A stretch of DNA of 64,000 nucleotides from Piscinibacter sp. (GTDB lineage: Bacteria > Pseudomonadota > Gammaproteobacteria > Burkholderiales > Burkholderiaceae_C): contig JAGOAS010000007.1 of assembly GCA_017983795.1 (NCBI GenBank), forward strand, positions 62,001-126,000. Reading direction: 5' to 3'. A program made the translations under genes and the position numbers. A model generated the notes under the pieces. That model had not been told where the DNA came from, did no database searches, and saw only the letters and a program-made list of their open reading frames with translations. Shown here piece after piece: positions 9,947 through 18,178 of the stretch. The first letter of the stretch is position 1; each line of letters opens with the position of its first letter.

Positions 9947-10720
9947 ATGACCGGAGTTCCGCAAGTGCACTTCGCCGGCGCGGCGTTCCACAGCCTGCGC
10001 GGCCAGGGCGTGATCGTCACCGGCGGCGCCGGCGGCATCGGCGCCGACATCGTGCGCGCCTTCGCCGAACAGGGCTGCCGCGTCGGCTTCGTCGACCGCG
10101 ATGCGGGCGCCGGCGCCGCGCTGGCGGCCGGCCTGGAGGGCGTGCACTTCGAGCCCTGCGACGTGACCGACGTGCCCGCGCTGCAGGCGGCGATCGCGCG
10201 GCTGGCCGAGGCCGCGGGCGGCGTCGACGTGCTGGTCAACAACGTCGCCAACGACCAGCGCCACCGCATCGAGGAGGTCACGCCCGCCTATTTCGACGAG
10301 CGCATCGCCGTCAACCTGCGGCCGCACTTCTTCGCCACGCAGGCGGTGCTCGTCTCGATGCGCGCGCGCGGCGGCGGCAGCATCGTCAACATCGGCTCGG
10401 GCAGCTGGAAGAACAAGGCGCGCGGCCTCGCGGTCTACGCCACCGCCAAGTCGGCCATGCTGGGCTTCACGCGCTGCCTGGCGCGCGAGCTGGGGCCCGA
10501 CCGCATCCGCGTCAACTGCGTGGTGCCCGGCTGGGTGATGACCGAGCGCCAGCTGGCGCTGTGGGTCGATGCCGAAGGCGAGGCCGAGATGGACCGCAAC
10601 CACTGCCTCCCCGGGCGCATCGTCGGCCGCGACATCGCGCACATGGTGCTGTTCCTCGCCGCCGACACGGCGCGCATGGTGACGGCGCAGGAATTCGTCG
10701 TCGACGCCGGCTGGGACTGA
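9947..10720 (+). CDS. SDR family NAD(P)-dependent oxidoreductase
   Basis: A classical short-chain dehydrogenase of 257 aa. It shows the nucleotide-binding glycine motif VTGGAGGIG near residue 25, the acidic residue after beta-2 (FVDRD) suggesting NAD(H) preference, the NNVAND stretch equivalent to NNAG, and the catalytic Ser...YxxxK (SGSW, YATAKSA). The C-terminal segment (VVPGWVMTERQ, VVDAGWD) resembles sugar or polyol dehydrogenases such as those for aldoses, but the substrate is not determined. An AAGGAG ribosome site sits 6 bp before the ATG and the upstream acetyltransferase gene ends 14 bp earlier, so they are probably co-transcribed. It converges on aroG with 12 bp between stops. Confidence 0.9.
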   Translation: MTGVPQVHFAGAAFHSLRGQGVIVTGGAGGIGADIVRAFAEQGCRVGFVDRDAGAGAALAAGLEGVHFEPCDVTDVPALQAAIARLAEAAGGVDVLVNNVANDQRHRIEEVTPAYFDERIAVNLRPHFFATQAVLVSMRARGGGSIVNIGSGSWKNKARGLAVYATAKSAMLGFTRCLARELGPDRIRVNCVVPGWVMTERQLALWVDAEGEAEMDRNHCLPGRIVGRDIAHMVLFLAADTARMVTAQEFVVDAGWD

Positions 10721-10732
10721 GCCGGCGTCGCT

Positions 10733-11845
<1,113 letters not shown>

Positions 11846-11864
11846 GAGAGGACACTCCTGGTCG

Positions 11865-11898
11865 AAAAAAAACCGCCGGGCTTGGGGCCCGGCGGTTT
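11865..11898 (-). terminator. Intrinsic terminator arm of the aroG attenuator
   Basis: On the minus strand the RNA forms a perfect 12-bp stem (AAACCGCCGGGC pairing with GCCCGGCGGTTT, arms 11898-11887 and 11881-11870) with a 5-nt loop, followed by a run of eight T residues. It lies 20 bp upstream of the aroG start codon and after the leader peptide stop, so it can only act on transcripts entering aroG. A stand-alone terminator for tldD is the alternative reading, but the preceding leader peptide argues for attenuation. Confidence 0.9.
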
Positions 11899-11998
11899 GT
11901 TGGATTCGCTGCGCTGTCTTCGCTTATGCGCTTGCCTCTCCATCCGCCGGGCGGTGCGAGAACCAAAAGTACGCAAAGAAGAAGTTGCGCGAAGACAT
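11865..11998 (-). promoter_or_regulatory. Transcription attenuator of aroG with competing antiterminator
   Basis: The 9-mer CCGCCGGGC (plus strand) occurs at 11873-11881 inside the terminator and again at 11944-11952 inside the leader peptide gene. The leader RNA segment GCCCGGCGG (11952-11944) is therefore identical to the 3' arm of the terminator and can pair perfectly with its 5' arm, making an antiterminator. A second perfect 9-bp pairing joins TGTCTTCGC at the start of the leader (11997-11989) with GCGAAGACA just after its stop codon (11923-11915). A ribosome stalled on the FFF codons would leave the antiterminator segment free, whereas completion of the peptide would cover it. Pairing is read from the sequence; the mechanism is inferred from known Phe/Trp/His attenuators. 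Confidence 0.8.
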
Positions 11999-12022
11999 GG
12001 GCGGCAATGTACCACGGTTCAT
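11924..12022 (-). CDS. aroG leader peptide, Phe/Tyr/Trp-rich
   Basis: A short open reading frame of 32 codons (or 24 from the internal ATG at 11998) encoding MSSRNFFFAYFWFSH near its centre, that is five Phe, one Tyr and one Trp within eight residues (F-F-F-A-Y-F-W-F). This composition is a hallmark of ribosome-stalling leader peptides; compare the classical Phe-rich leader of enterobacterial pheA. It ends with TAA 26 bp before the perfect terminator that precedes aroG. The first ATG overlaps the tldD stop as ATGA and has a GGGGG stretch upstream, allowing reinitiation by ribosomes finishing tldD; the internal ATG has no clear ribosome site. No promoter is obvious, so transcription may come from tldD or from a promoter within its 3' end. 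Confidence 0.82.
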   Translation of the reverse strand: MNRGTLPPMSSRNFFFAYFWFSHRPADGEASA

Positions 12023-13494
12023 GCCGTACCCCCGACCGTCAGCCGGTCGATGCGCAGCGTCGGCTGGCCCACGCCCACCGGCACGCTCTGGCCGTCCTTG
12101 CCGCACACGCCCACGCCGGTGTCCAGCGCCATGTCGTTGCCGATCGCGCTCACGCGCGTCAGCGCGTCCGGGCCGTTGCCGATGATGGTGGCGCCCTTGA
12201 CCGGATACTGGATCCTGCCGTTCTCCACCCAGTAGGCCTCGCTGGCCGAGAACACGAACTTGCCGCTCGTGATGTCGACCTGGCCGCCGCCGAAGTTGGT
12301 GGCGTACAGGCCGCGCTTGAGGCCGGCGACGATCTCCTCGGCCGGCTTGTCGCCGCCGAGCATGTAGGTGTTGGTCATGCGCGGCATCGGCACGGCGGCG
12401 TAGCTCTCGCGGCGGCCGTTGCCGGTGGGCTTCACCTTCATCAGGCGCGCGTTGAGCGCGTCCTGGATGTAGCCCTGCAGGATGCCGTCCTCGATCAGCA
12501 CGTTGCGCTGCGAGGCGTGGCCTTCGTCGTCGATGTTGAGCGAGCCGCGCCGATCCGGCAGCGTGCCGTCGTCGAGCACCGTCACGCCCTTGGCCGCCAC
12601 GCGCTGGCCGATGCGGCCCGAGAAGGCGCTCGAGCCCTTGCGGTTGAAGTCGCCTTCCAGGCCGTGGCCCACCGCCTCGTGCAGCAGCACGCCCGGCCAG
12701 CCGGGGCCCAGCACCACGCTCATCTCGCCGGCCTTGGCGGGGCGCGATTCGAGGTTGGTGAGCGCGGCCTGCACCGCCTTGTTCACGTAGCCCTCGATCA
12801 CGCCGTCGTGGAAGAAGCCGAAGCCGAAGCGGCCGCCGCCACCCGAGCCGCCGACCTCGCGGCGCACCTGGCCGTCCACCGTCTGCTCGGCGATCACCGT
12901 CACCGACAGGCGCACCAGCGGGCGCACGTCGGCCGCCAGCGTGCCGTCGGCGCGCGCCACCAGCACCACGTCGTACTCGCCGGCCAGGCCCGCCATCACC
13001 TGCACGATGCGCGGATCCTTGGCGCGCGCGAGCTTCTCCACCTTCTCCAGCAGCGCCACCTTCTGCGTGCTGTCGAGCGTGGCGATCGGGTCCAGCGGCG
13101 CATAGAGGATGCGGCTCGCGGCGATCTTGCGCGGCGCATCCACCTTCACGCGCCGGCTCTGCCCGGCCGCGGCGATGGTGCGCACCGTGGCCGCGGCGTC
13201 GAGCAGCGCGGCCTCGGAGATGTCGTCGGAGTAGGCGAAGGCGGTCTTCTCTCCGGCCACCGCGCGCACGCCCACGCCCTGGTCGATGCCGAAGCTGCCG
13301 CTCTTGACGATGCCCTCCTCCAGGCTCCAGCCCTCGCTGCGCGTGTACTGGAAGTAAAGGTCGGCGTCGTCGACGCGGTGCGTGGCGATGGTCGCCAGCG
13401 CCTTCGCGAGCGTCGCTTCGCTGAGGCCGAAAGGTTCGAGCAGCAGCGAGCGCGCAATGGCCAGGCGTTCGATCGTGGGTTCGCGGGAGATCAT
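12019..13494 (-). CDS. tldD: Metalloprotease TldD
   Basis: A 491-aa TldD homologue. TldD with TldE/PmbA forms a heterodimeric zinc protease that processes modified peptides (microcin B17) and antitoxins such as CcdA. The zinc-binding motif HExxxH is present as HEAVGHGLEGD at residues 272-282, with the characteristic SFGIDQGVGVRAV and GGGGRFGFGFFHDG stretches. The partner TldE is not in the window, which is common because the two genes are usually unlinked. The stop codon overlaps the ATG of the aroG leader peptide, tying tldD transcription to the aroG attenuator. The start ATG is upstream of the family core and gives normal length. Confidence 0.95.
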   Translation of the reverse strand: MISREPTIERLAIARSLLLEPFGLSEATLAKALATIATHRVDDADLYFQYTRSEGWSLEEGIVKSGSFGIDQGVGVRAVAGEKTAFAYSDDISEAALLDAAATVRTIAAAGQSRRVKVDAPRKIAASRILYAPLDPIATLDSTQKVALLEKVEKLARAKDPRIVQVMAGLAGEYDVVLVARADGTLAADVRPLVRLSVTVIAEQTVDGQVRREVGGSGGGGRFGFGFFHDGVIEGYVNKAVQAALTNLESRPAKAGEMSVVLGPGWPGVLLHEAVGHGLEGDFNRKGSSAFSGRIGQRVAAKGVTVLDDGTLPDRRGSLNIDDEGHASQRNVLIEDGILQGYIQDALNARLMKVKPTGNGRRESYAAVPMPRMTNTYMLGGDKPAEEIVAGLKRGLYATNFGGGQVDITSGKFVFSASEAYWVENGRIQYPVKGATIIGNGPDALTRVSAIGNDMALDTGVGVCGKDGQSVPVGVGQPTLRIDRLTVGGTA

Positions 13495-13552
13495 GGCGGC
13501 GTCCTCGGCAGCGTGCGCCCCATTCTAGGAGCGCCGCCGCGCGAGAACGCGC

Positions 13553-15100
13553 TCAAAGGCTGATGCCGCAGCGCCCCGGCGCGAGGATGTTGTTCGGATC
13601 GAGCGCCTTCTTCAGCCGCCGCTCCACCTCGCGCTTGACCGGCCCGTAGGTGGCCGCGACCTTCTCGGCGAAGGCCGTGCTGGTGCGGTAGACGCCGTAG
13701 CCCTGCTCGGCGAAGGCATGGACCAGCTCGTCGTAGCAGGCGTAGGCGGCCTTCATCTGCTCGGGGTCGGTGCGGTCGTACAGCAGGTCGATCACGTGGT
13801 GCATGTCGCGCCAGCCGACGATGAACTCGCCGACATAGTCGAAGCCGTGCTTGCCGAGGATGCGCTTGGCGAGCTGCATCTGCTTGAGCGTCTCGCTGCC
13901 CTTGGCCTGCGACACCGGCGCGAACCAGATCGAGCCGCCGCCGCCGCGCCAGTTGTAGAGGCCGAATTCGCCCAGGTTGGGCTTGCCGCGCATCAGGTCG
14001 AAGCGGTAGTCGAGCGCCTTGCTGCCCTTGGCCTCCTCGCGCGTGACGATGCGCCCGCCGGTGCCGGCGGCCACCGCCTCGATGATCTTCCAGTTGGCGT
14101 CGTTGGTCTCCTTGGTGCCGTACAGCGCCGCGTAGACGTTCCAGGCGCCGATGCGGTGATCCTTGCGGATGCGCGCCACCGCCTCGTCGCTGATCGCGCC
14201 GGGGCCGCTGTGGTAGTCGGCACGCTTGACCGGCGTGCACGGCGCCTCCCACAGCGTGTGCGCGATCACCACCGCGTTCGGGATCACCATCGCGATGCGC
14301 AGCGGGCGCAGCGCATCGACGATCTTGGTGATGTCGGCCTCGTCGGGGTACTGGATGCAGAACGGCCGGAAGTCCGGCGGCTCCGGCATCAGCCACATGC
14401 CCATCTTGGTGACGACGCCGAAATTCGACTGCGTGAAGATGCCGTCGAGCGTCGGCCCGTAGCCCCACTTGAAGACCTGCCAGGTGTTGGAGTTCGGCAT
14501 CGAGCCCATGCCGGTGCGCAGCACCTGGCCGTCGGCGAGCACCACCTCCATGCCGCAGGAGAACAGGAAGTGCTCGCCGTAGGGCGTGTAGCCGACGCCG
14601 CGGTCGACCATGTTGCCCACCGGCCCGGCGATCGCCGACGGCGCCGGGCACGAGAACCACAGCGGCAGCTTCTTCTCCTGCAGGTAGTCGTACAGCTGCT
14701 GGTAGGTCACGCCGGGCTCGACCAGCGCGGTGCACAGGTCGGGGTCGACCTCGAGGATGCGGTTCATGCGCCGCAGGTCCATCACGACCTGCCCGCGCTG
14801 CACCGGCGCGGCCGATCCGTAGCCGAGGTTCTTGCCGGTCGAGATCGGATAGACCGGGATCTTCGCCTTGTTGAGCACCTTGAGGATCGCCTGCACCTCC
14901 TCCACGCTCGCCGGCGTGACCACCGCCGAGGGCATGTGGCGCTCGTTGGGCACCGGCATCATGATCTTGTTGTAGGGCGCGAGCTGCGGCTCGTCGACGA
15001 TCACATGCGCGTCGCCGGCGACGGCGCGCAGCGCCTTGATCGCCTTGTCGAACTCGGCGGCGCTGGCGTACTTGGGCAGGGCCCGGGAAGAGGTGGCCAT
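13553..15100 (-). CDS. pchF: 4-cresol dehydrogenase (p-cresol methylhydroxylase), flavoprotein subunit
   Basis: A 515-aa flavoprotein of the vanillyl-alcohol oxidase family. The FAD domain begins with PAVVTPAS-type sequence and STGKNLGYGSAAP (about 88-99). The C-terminal domain contains LYNWRGGGGS, in which Tyr382 is positioned like the Tyr that covalently binds FAD in p-cresol methylhydroxylase (Tyr384); vanillyl-alcohol oxidase instead uses His. The enzyme hydroxylates and then oxidises the methyl group of p-cresol (or related 4-alkylphenols) with electrons passing to the c-type cytochrome subunit, whose gene is two positions upstream. Gene order cytochrome, small exported protein, flavoprotein equals pchC-pchX-pchF. 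The native substrate could also be another 4-alkylphenol. Confidence 0.9.
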   Translation of the reverse strand: MATSSRALPKYASAAEFDKAIKALRAVAGDAHVIVDEPQLAPYNKIMMPVPNERHMPSAVVTPASVEEVQAILKVLNKAKIPVYPISTGKNLGYGSAAPVQRGQVVMDLRRMNRILEVDPDLCTALVEPGVTYQQLYDYLQEKKLPLWFSCPAPSAIAGPVGNMVDRGVGYTPYGEHFLFSCGMEVVLADGQVLRTGMGSMPNSNTWQVFKWGYGPTLDGIFTQSNFGVVTKMGMWLMPEPPDFRPFCIQYPDEADITKIVDALRPLRIAMVIPNAVVIAHTLWEAPCTPVKRADYHSGPGAISDEAVARIRKDHRIGAWNVYAALYGTKETNDANWKIIEAVAAGTGGRIVTREEAKGSKALDYRFDLMRGKPNLGEFGLYNWRGGGGSIWFAPVSQAKGSETLKQMQLAKRILGKHGFDYVGEFIVGWRDMHHVIDLLYDRTDPEQMKAAYACYDELVHAFAEQGYGVYRTSTAFAEKVAATYGPVKREVERRLKKALDPNNILAPGRCGISL

Positions 15101-15138
15101 CGTTTGTCTCCTGTGGTTGTTTTCTTCGGTGGCCGGCT

Positions 15139-15564
15139 TCAGAGCCTGACCACGAACGAGGCCAGCGGCGTGCCGGCCACGCGCTGCGAGCGGTGCCGCA
15201 CGCAGGCCTGGCCGCGCGAGGCGGCCACCGCCTGCATCACCACCGCGCAGGCCTCGTCGGTGATGCCGATCAGCGCGGCGCCGCTCTCGTGGGGCAGCAG
15301 CGCGGCCACGCGCGCCGGGTCGAGCAGCGCGCGCTCGCTGCGCAGCGTGTGCGCGATGCCGGCGCCGTGCAGCGAGCGCGCCAGCTCGTCGGCGAGCGCG
15401 TGCGCATGCGGCACGCCGGCCTGCACGAGGATGTGCACGGTCGCCGGCGCGCCGGCGGCCGCGGCGTCGTCCGCGAGGCTGGCCTGCGCCGCATGGGCCT
15501 GCGGGTTCGAGGCGATGGCCGCGGCGGCGGCCATCAGCGAGGTGATGAAGCTGCGTCGTTCCAT
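15139..15564 (-). CDS. Small exported protein between pchC and pchF (PchX-like)
   Basis: A 141-aa protein with a twin-arginine-type signal (ERRSFITSLMAAAAAIASNPQAHA) and a short mature domain rich in Ala, His and hydrophobic residues (TVHILVQAGVPHAHALADELARSL, ESGAALIGITDEACAVVMQAV, SQRVAGTPLASFVVRL). I do not recognise a catalytic fold. In known p-cresol methylhydroxylase operons an open reading frame called pchX of unknown function lies at this place, and the position here is the same. Tat export would fit co-export with, or chaperoning of, the folded flavocytochrome, which works in the periplasm. It starts 8 bp after the cytochrome stop and is followed by pchF after 38 bp. Function is inference only. 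Confidence 0.72.
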   Translation of the reverse strand: MERRSFITSLMAAAAAIASNPQAHAAQASLADDAAAAGAPATVHILVQAGVPHAHALADELARSLHGAGIAHTLRSERALLDPARVAALLPHESGAALIGITDEACAVVMQAVAASRGQACVRHRSQRVAGTPLASFVVRL

Positions 15565-15572
15565 CGCCGCAC

Positions 15573-15884
15573 CTACTTCGCCGCGCTGGTGGAGATCAGC
15601 TTCGCGACACCGGCCAGGATCTCGTCGTCGATCTCGGTCGGGCGGAAAGCCGGCATCGCGCGGTTGCCCGAGCGCACGATGGCGCGGATGTACTCGGGCG
15701 GCAGCTTGCGGCCGGTCAGCACCGGGCCGACGTTGGCCTCGTGGCAGTAGGCGCAGACCTTGTCGTAGGTCTCCTGGCTGTTGCGCCATTTGCCGCTCGA
15801 GTCGGCGAAGGCGGAGGGCGCGGCAGCAGCCAGGGCGGCGGCGGCCAGCAGGATCGTCGGGGCGGACCAGGGTTTCATCATCAT
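15573..15884 (-). CDS. pchC: c-type cytochrome subunit of p-cresol methylhydroxylase
   Basis: A 103-aa monohaem cytochrome c with a Sec signal (KPWSAPTILLAAAALAAAAPSAFA) and one haem motif CAYCH at 44-48; the Met of NRAMPAFRP is the likely axial ligand. Mature size of about 75 residues equals that of the PchC subunit, which accepts electrons from the flavin of PchF and passes them to azurin or another periplasmic carrier. Three ATG codons follow each other (15884, 15881, 15878) and the GGAG ribosome site gives best spacing to the third, so the true start may be up to two codons shorter. A sigma-54 type promoter lies 50 bp upstream. Confidence 0.86.
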   Translation of the reverse strand: MMMKPWSAPTILLAAAALAAAAPSAFADSSGKWRNSQETYDKVCAYCHEANVGPVLTGRKLPPEYIRAIVRSGNRAMPAFRPTEIDDEILAGVAKLISTSAAK

Positions 15885-15933
15885 GTCTCCGTGCTCTCGT
15901 GGGGCCGCGTCTTGGCGCGGTGGCGAGCGGAAT

Positions 15934-15950
15934 TGCACGAGACGTGCCAG
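15934..15950 (-). promoter_or_regulatory. Sigma-54 promoter of the pchC-pchX-pchF operon
   Basis: Minus strand reads CTGGCACGTCTCGTGCA: the -24 GG and -12 GC are exactly 10 bp apart, and the -24 element TGGCACG matches the RpoN consensus perfectly while the -12 element is GTGCA instead of TTGCA. It lies about 50 bp upstream of pchC and 80-125 bp downstream of two activator-like sites, as in XylR/DmpR-controlled promoters. Confidence 0.82.
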
Positions 15951-16030
15951 CGCATGGCGAGTGATGCGCGAGCGCTGGCCGGCCCTCGTGGGCAGAGGGC
16001 GACAAGCCGGCCGCCGAGGCGCGCCGGCGC

Positions 16031-16074
16031 TTCACCAAATGGTCAGCCGGGCGTGGCCTTCACCATTTGATCAA
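16031..16074 (-). promoter_or_regulatory. Two upstream activator sites for the XylR/DmpR-type regulator
   Basis: Minus strand carries TTGATCAAATGGTGAA (16074-16059) and CTGACCATTTGGTGAA (16046-16031). Both are imperfect palindromes of the type bound by DmpR/XylR (TTGAT...TCAA) and their centres are 28 bp apart, close to three helical turns. The first overlaps the stop codon of the regulator gene. They sit about 85-125 bp upstream of the -24 element of the pchC promoter. Confidence 0.72.
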
Positions 16075-17852
16075 GCGCCGCTGCGGCCGTGGCGCTTGAG
16101 CCGGTAGGCGAACTGCGGCCGCGTCATGCCGAGCAGCCGCGCGGCCGATGCCACGTTGCCGCCGCTGCGCGCCAGCGCCGCGTCGAGCAGCAGGCCTTCG
16201 ACGCCGTCGAGCCCGACGCCGTGGCGCAGCACGTGGTCGAGGAAGGCGCCGACGGTGTGCTCGTCGTGTGCGCGCACGCTGCCGTCGCGCGCCAGCCCGG
16301 TGAGCTGGCGCTTCTTGGTCAGGTCGGAGGTGATGGACGGGAACAGGTCGCCCAGCTCGATCGCGCCGCCCGGCTGGGCCAGGATCACGCCGCGCTCGAT
16401 CACGTTCTCCAGCTCGCGCACGTTGCCGGGCCAGTCGTAGCCCTGCAGCGCATGCAGCGCCTCGTCGCTGATGCTGCTCACCTTCTTGTCGTGGCGCGCC
16501 GAGCACTTGTCGAGGAAGCGCCGCGCCAGCAGCGCGATGTCTTCCTTGCGCTCGCGCAGCGGCGGGATCGTCACCGGGTAGATGTTGAGACGGTAGAACA
16601 GGTCCTTGCGGAAGCGCCGCTCCTGCACCGCCTGCTCCAGGTCGACGTTGGTCGCCGCGACCACGCGCACGTCGACCTTGCGCGTGCGCGTGTCGCCGAT
16701 GCGCTCGACCTCGCCTTCCTGCAGCGCGCGCAGCAGCTTGGACTGCGCCGAGGCCGACAGCTCGCCGACCTCGTCGAGGAACAGCGTGCCGCCGGCGGCG
16801 CGCTCGAAGCGGCCGGCGCGCGACTGCTGCGCGCCGGTGAAGGCGCCCTTCTCGACGCCGAACAGTTCCGACTCGATGAGCGCTTCGGGCAGCGCCGCGC
16901 AGTTGATCGCCACGAAGGGCTGCGCCGCGCGCGGGCTCACGTTGTGCAGCGCGCGCGCGAACAGCTCCTTGCCGACGCCGGTCTCGCCCTGCAGCAGCAC
17001 CGTCACCTGGCTGTGCGCCGCGCGCTTGAGCAGCGAGGCCGCCTGCTTGAAGCCGGGCGAGGCGCCGACCAGATCGTCGGTGTGCAGGTCGTGGTCGATC
17101 GCGTAGCGCAGCGACTGCAGCCGGTCCTGCAGCGCGAGGATGTGGTCAGTCACCGGATCCGGCTGGAAGTAGCGCAGCTCGGCCTCGGCGTCGGGCCACT
17201 CGTGCGCCGGCCGGCCGGTGATGCGGCAGCAGGGCGCGCCGGCCGCCGCGCACTGCGTCTCGCGGTAGTGGATGAAGCAGCCCATCAGCGCGCTGGAGTA
17301 GCCGCTCGCGTAGCCGAGCTGCATCCAGCACACCGGCTCGGTGGACTGGCCGAACAGCTGCACGTGCGCGTCGGCCTCGAACGAGGCGTGCCAGGTGAAC
17401 TCGCCGTGGAACTTGCCGTGCTCGATGTCGAGCTCCATGCGGTCGGGCGTGCAGCGCACCACGCCTTCGAGCATGTGCAACGCCGGGCCGATGCCGAGCA
17501 GCTCCGTGTCGGAGGCGGCCGGATACAGCGTGCGCGCCCAGCGCGCGTCGCGCGCGCCCGAGGCGTAGCCGATGCGCAGCAGCATGCCGCGCGCGCGGTC
17601 GACGCCGAGCGAGTCGATCAGCTCCTTGCGCAGCGCCGTCAGCGCCGCGCCGTGCAGCAGCAGCATGCGCGACTCGCCGAGCCAGATGTGGCCGCTGTCG
17701 AACGAGAAGCGCAGGCGCGACGCCAGATCGTCGACGCCGAGGTCGACGGGCTGCGGGGGCGGGTGTTGCTTGGCGCTGTGCACGGCGATCCGTACCGTAC
17801 GCCGGCGCGTCGCGCGCATCGCTGCGACGCGGCTCGGGACTTTCCCTGACAT
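16071..17852 (-). CDS. Sigma-54-dependent activator, XylR/DmpR/PoxR family
   Basis: A 593-aa enhancer-binding protein. The N-terminal XylR_N effector domain (about 40-140) and V4R domain (about 145-235, with Cys-containing [14 protein letters not shown]) sense aromatic compounds in this family; they are followed by the AAA+ domain with Walker A GETGVGKE (289-296) and sigma-54 contact loop GAFTGA (336-341), and a C-terminal Fis-type helix-turn-helix ([26 protein letters not shown]). It most likely binds p-cresol or a related phenol and activates the pchC promoter just downstream, where matching sites and a -24/-12 promoter are visible. The gene's own 5' region has been invaded by an IS element. 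An internal ATG at codon 12 is an alternative start. Confidence 0.92.
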   Translation of the reverse strand: MSGKVPSRVAAMRATRRRTVRIAVHSAKQHPPPQPVDLGVDDLASRLRFSFDSGHIWLGESRMLLLHGAALTALRKELIDSLGVDRARGMLLRIGYASGARDARWARTLYPAASDTELLGIGPALHMLEGVVRCTPDRMELDIEHGKFHGEFTWHASFEADAHVQLFGQSTEPVCWMQLGYASGYSSALMGCFIHYRETQCAAAGAPCCRITGRPAHEWPDAEAELRYFQPDPVTDHILALQDRLQSLRYAIDHDLHTDDLVGASPGFKQAASLLKRAAHSQVTVLLQGETGVGKELFARALHNVSPRAAQPFVAINCAALPEALIESELFGVEKGAFTGAQQSRAGRFERAAGGTLFLDEVGELSASAQSKLLRALQEGEVERIGDTRTRKVDVRVVAATNVDLEQAVQERRFRKDLFYRLNIYPVTIPPLRERKEDIALLARRFLDKCSARHDKKVSSISDEALHALQGYDWPGNVRELENVIERGVILAQPGGAIELGDLFPSITSDLTKKRQLTGLARDGSVRAHDEHTVGAFLDHVLRHGVGLDGVEGLLLDAALARSGGNVASAARLLGMTRPQFAYRLKRHGRSGA

Positions 17853-17953
17853 GACGGCCCCAAGACGCCTGCGGCGTCGCCCCCCGAGGGGATCTCCGGC
17901 CGCTCATATGGTCGCCCGTGTCAATCAAGCTTTGGTTGTTGGCATTTGGATGC
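17853..17953. other. Region upstream of the activator gene: GC-rich palindrome and left IS flank
   Basis: Between the regulator start and the IS non-coding end lies a short segment with a GC-rich stretch CAAGACGCCTGCGGCGTC followed by CGCCCCCCGAGGGG, a sequence type I recall as common between genes in Burkholderiales. It includes ATGGTCGCC at 17908-17916, repeated in inverted form (GGCGACCAT) at 19447-19455 on the other side of the IS. No sigma-70 or sigma-54 promoter for the regulator is convincing here. Confidence 0.5.
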
Positions 17954-18159
17954 CGTGATCGATGGGGTGATGCGACGCACTGGAGGAGTGAAGCGACGAT
18001 GAATCAAGCTCATATCCGCGGGTTGGGTACCGCATTTCATCGATCCGTCGTGGGCCTGCCTCGCTCTTGGGTCGTGGATCTTCCTGAGTACAGGAGCCTG
18101 TAAAGCGGCCGCGAGGGTTGCCCGGTCGCCCGGTGCATCGCATCACGCCATCGATCGTG
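17954..18159 (-). ncRNA. Candidate bridge/seek RNA region in the non-coding end of the IS
   Basis: A 206-bp gene-free stretch bounded by a 22-bp inverted repeat with 19 matches (CGTGATCGATGGGGTGATGCGA at 17954-17975 versus 18138-18159), so its ends can pair. Base composition is less GC-rich than the genes around it. IS1111-type elements encode a structured guide RNA downstream of the transposase, exactly where this lies. One 8-mer, GCTCATAT, is shared between the left flank (17902-17909) and this region (18008-18015), which could be a target guide or chance. RNA expression is not shown by the sequence. Confidence 0.45.
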
Positions 18160-18178
18160 TGATGGGTTCCTCGCGGTG

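Noticed and set aside
5966-10720. Very long frames on the strand opposite or out of phase with real genes (for example a 1584-codon plus-strand frame, and the minus-strand frame 4577-7366)
   Set aside because: At about 70% G+C stop codons are rare, so antisense and out-of-phase frames stay open. Their products are Arg/Ala/His-rich low-complexity strings without family features, while the genes listed show clear motifs.
11924-12106. Longer version of the leader peptide starting inside tldD
   Set aside because: The extra N-terminal residues are an arginine-rich shadow of tldD. Leader peptides are short, and an ATG overlapping the tldD stop is available.
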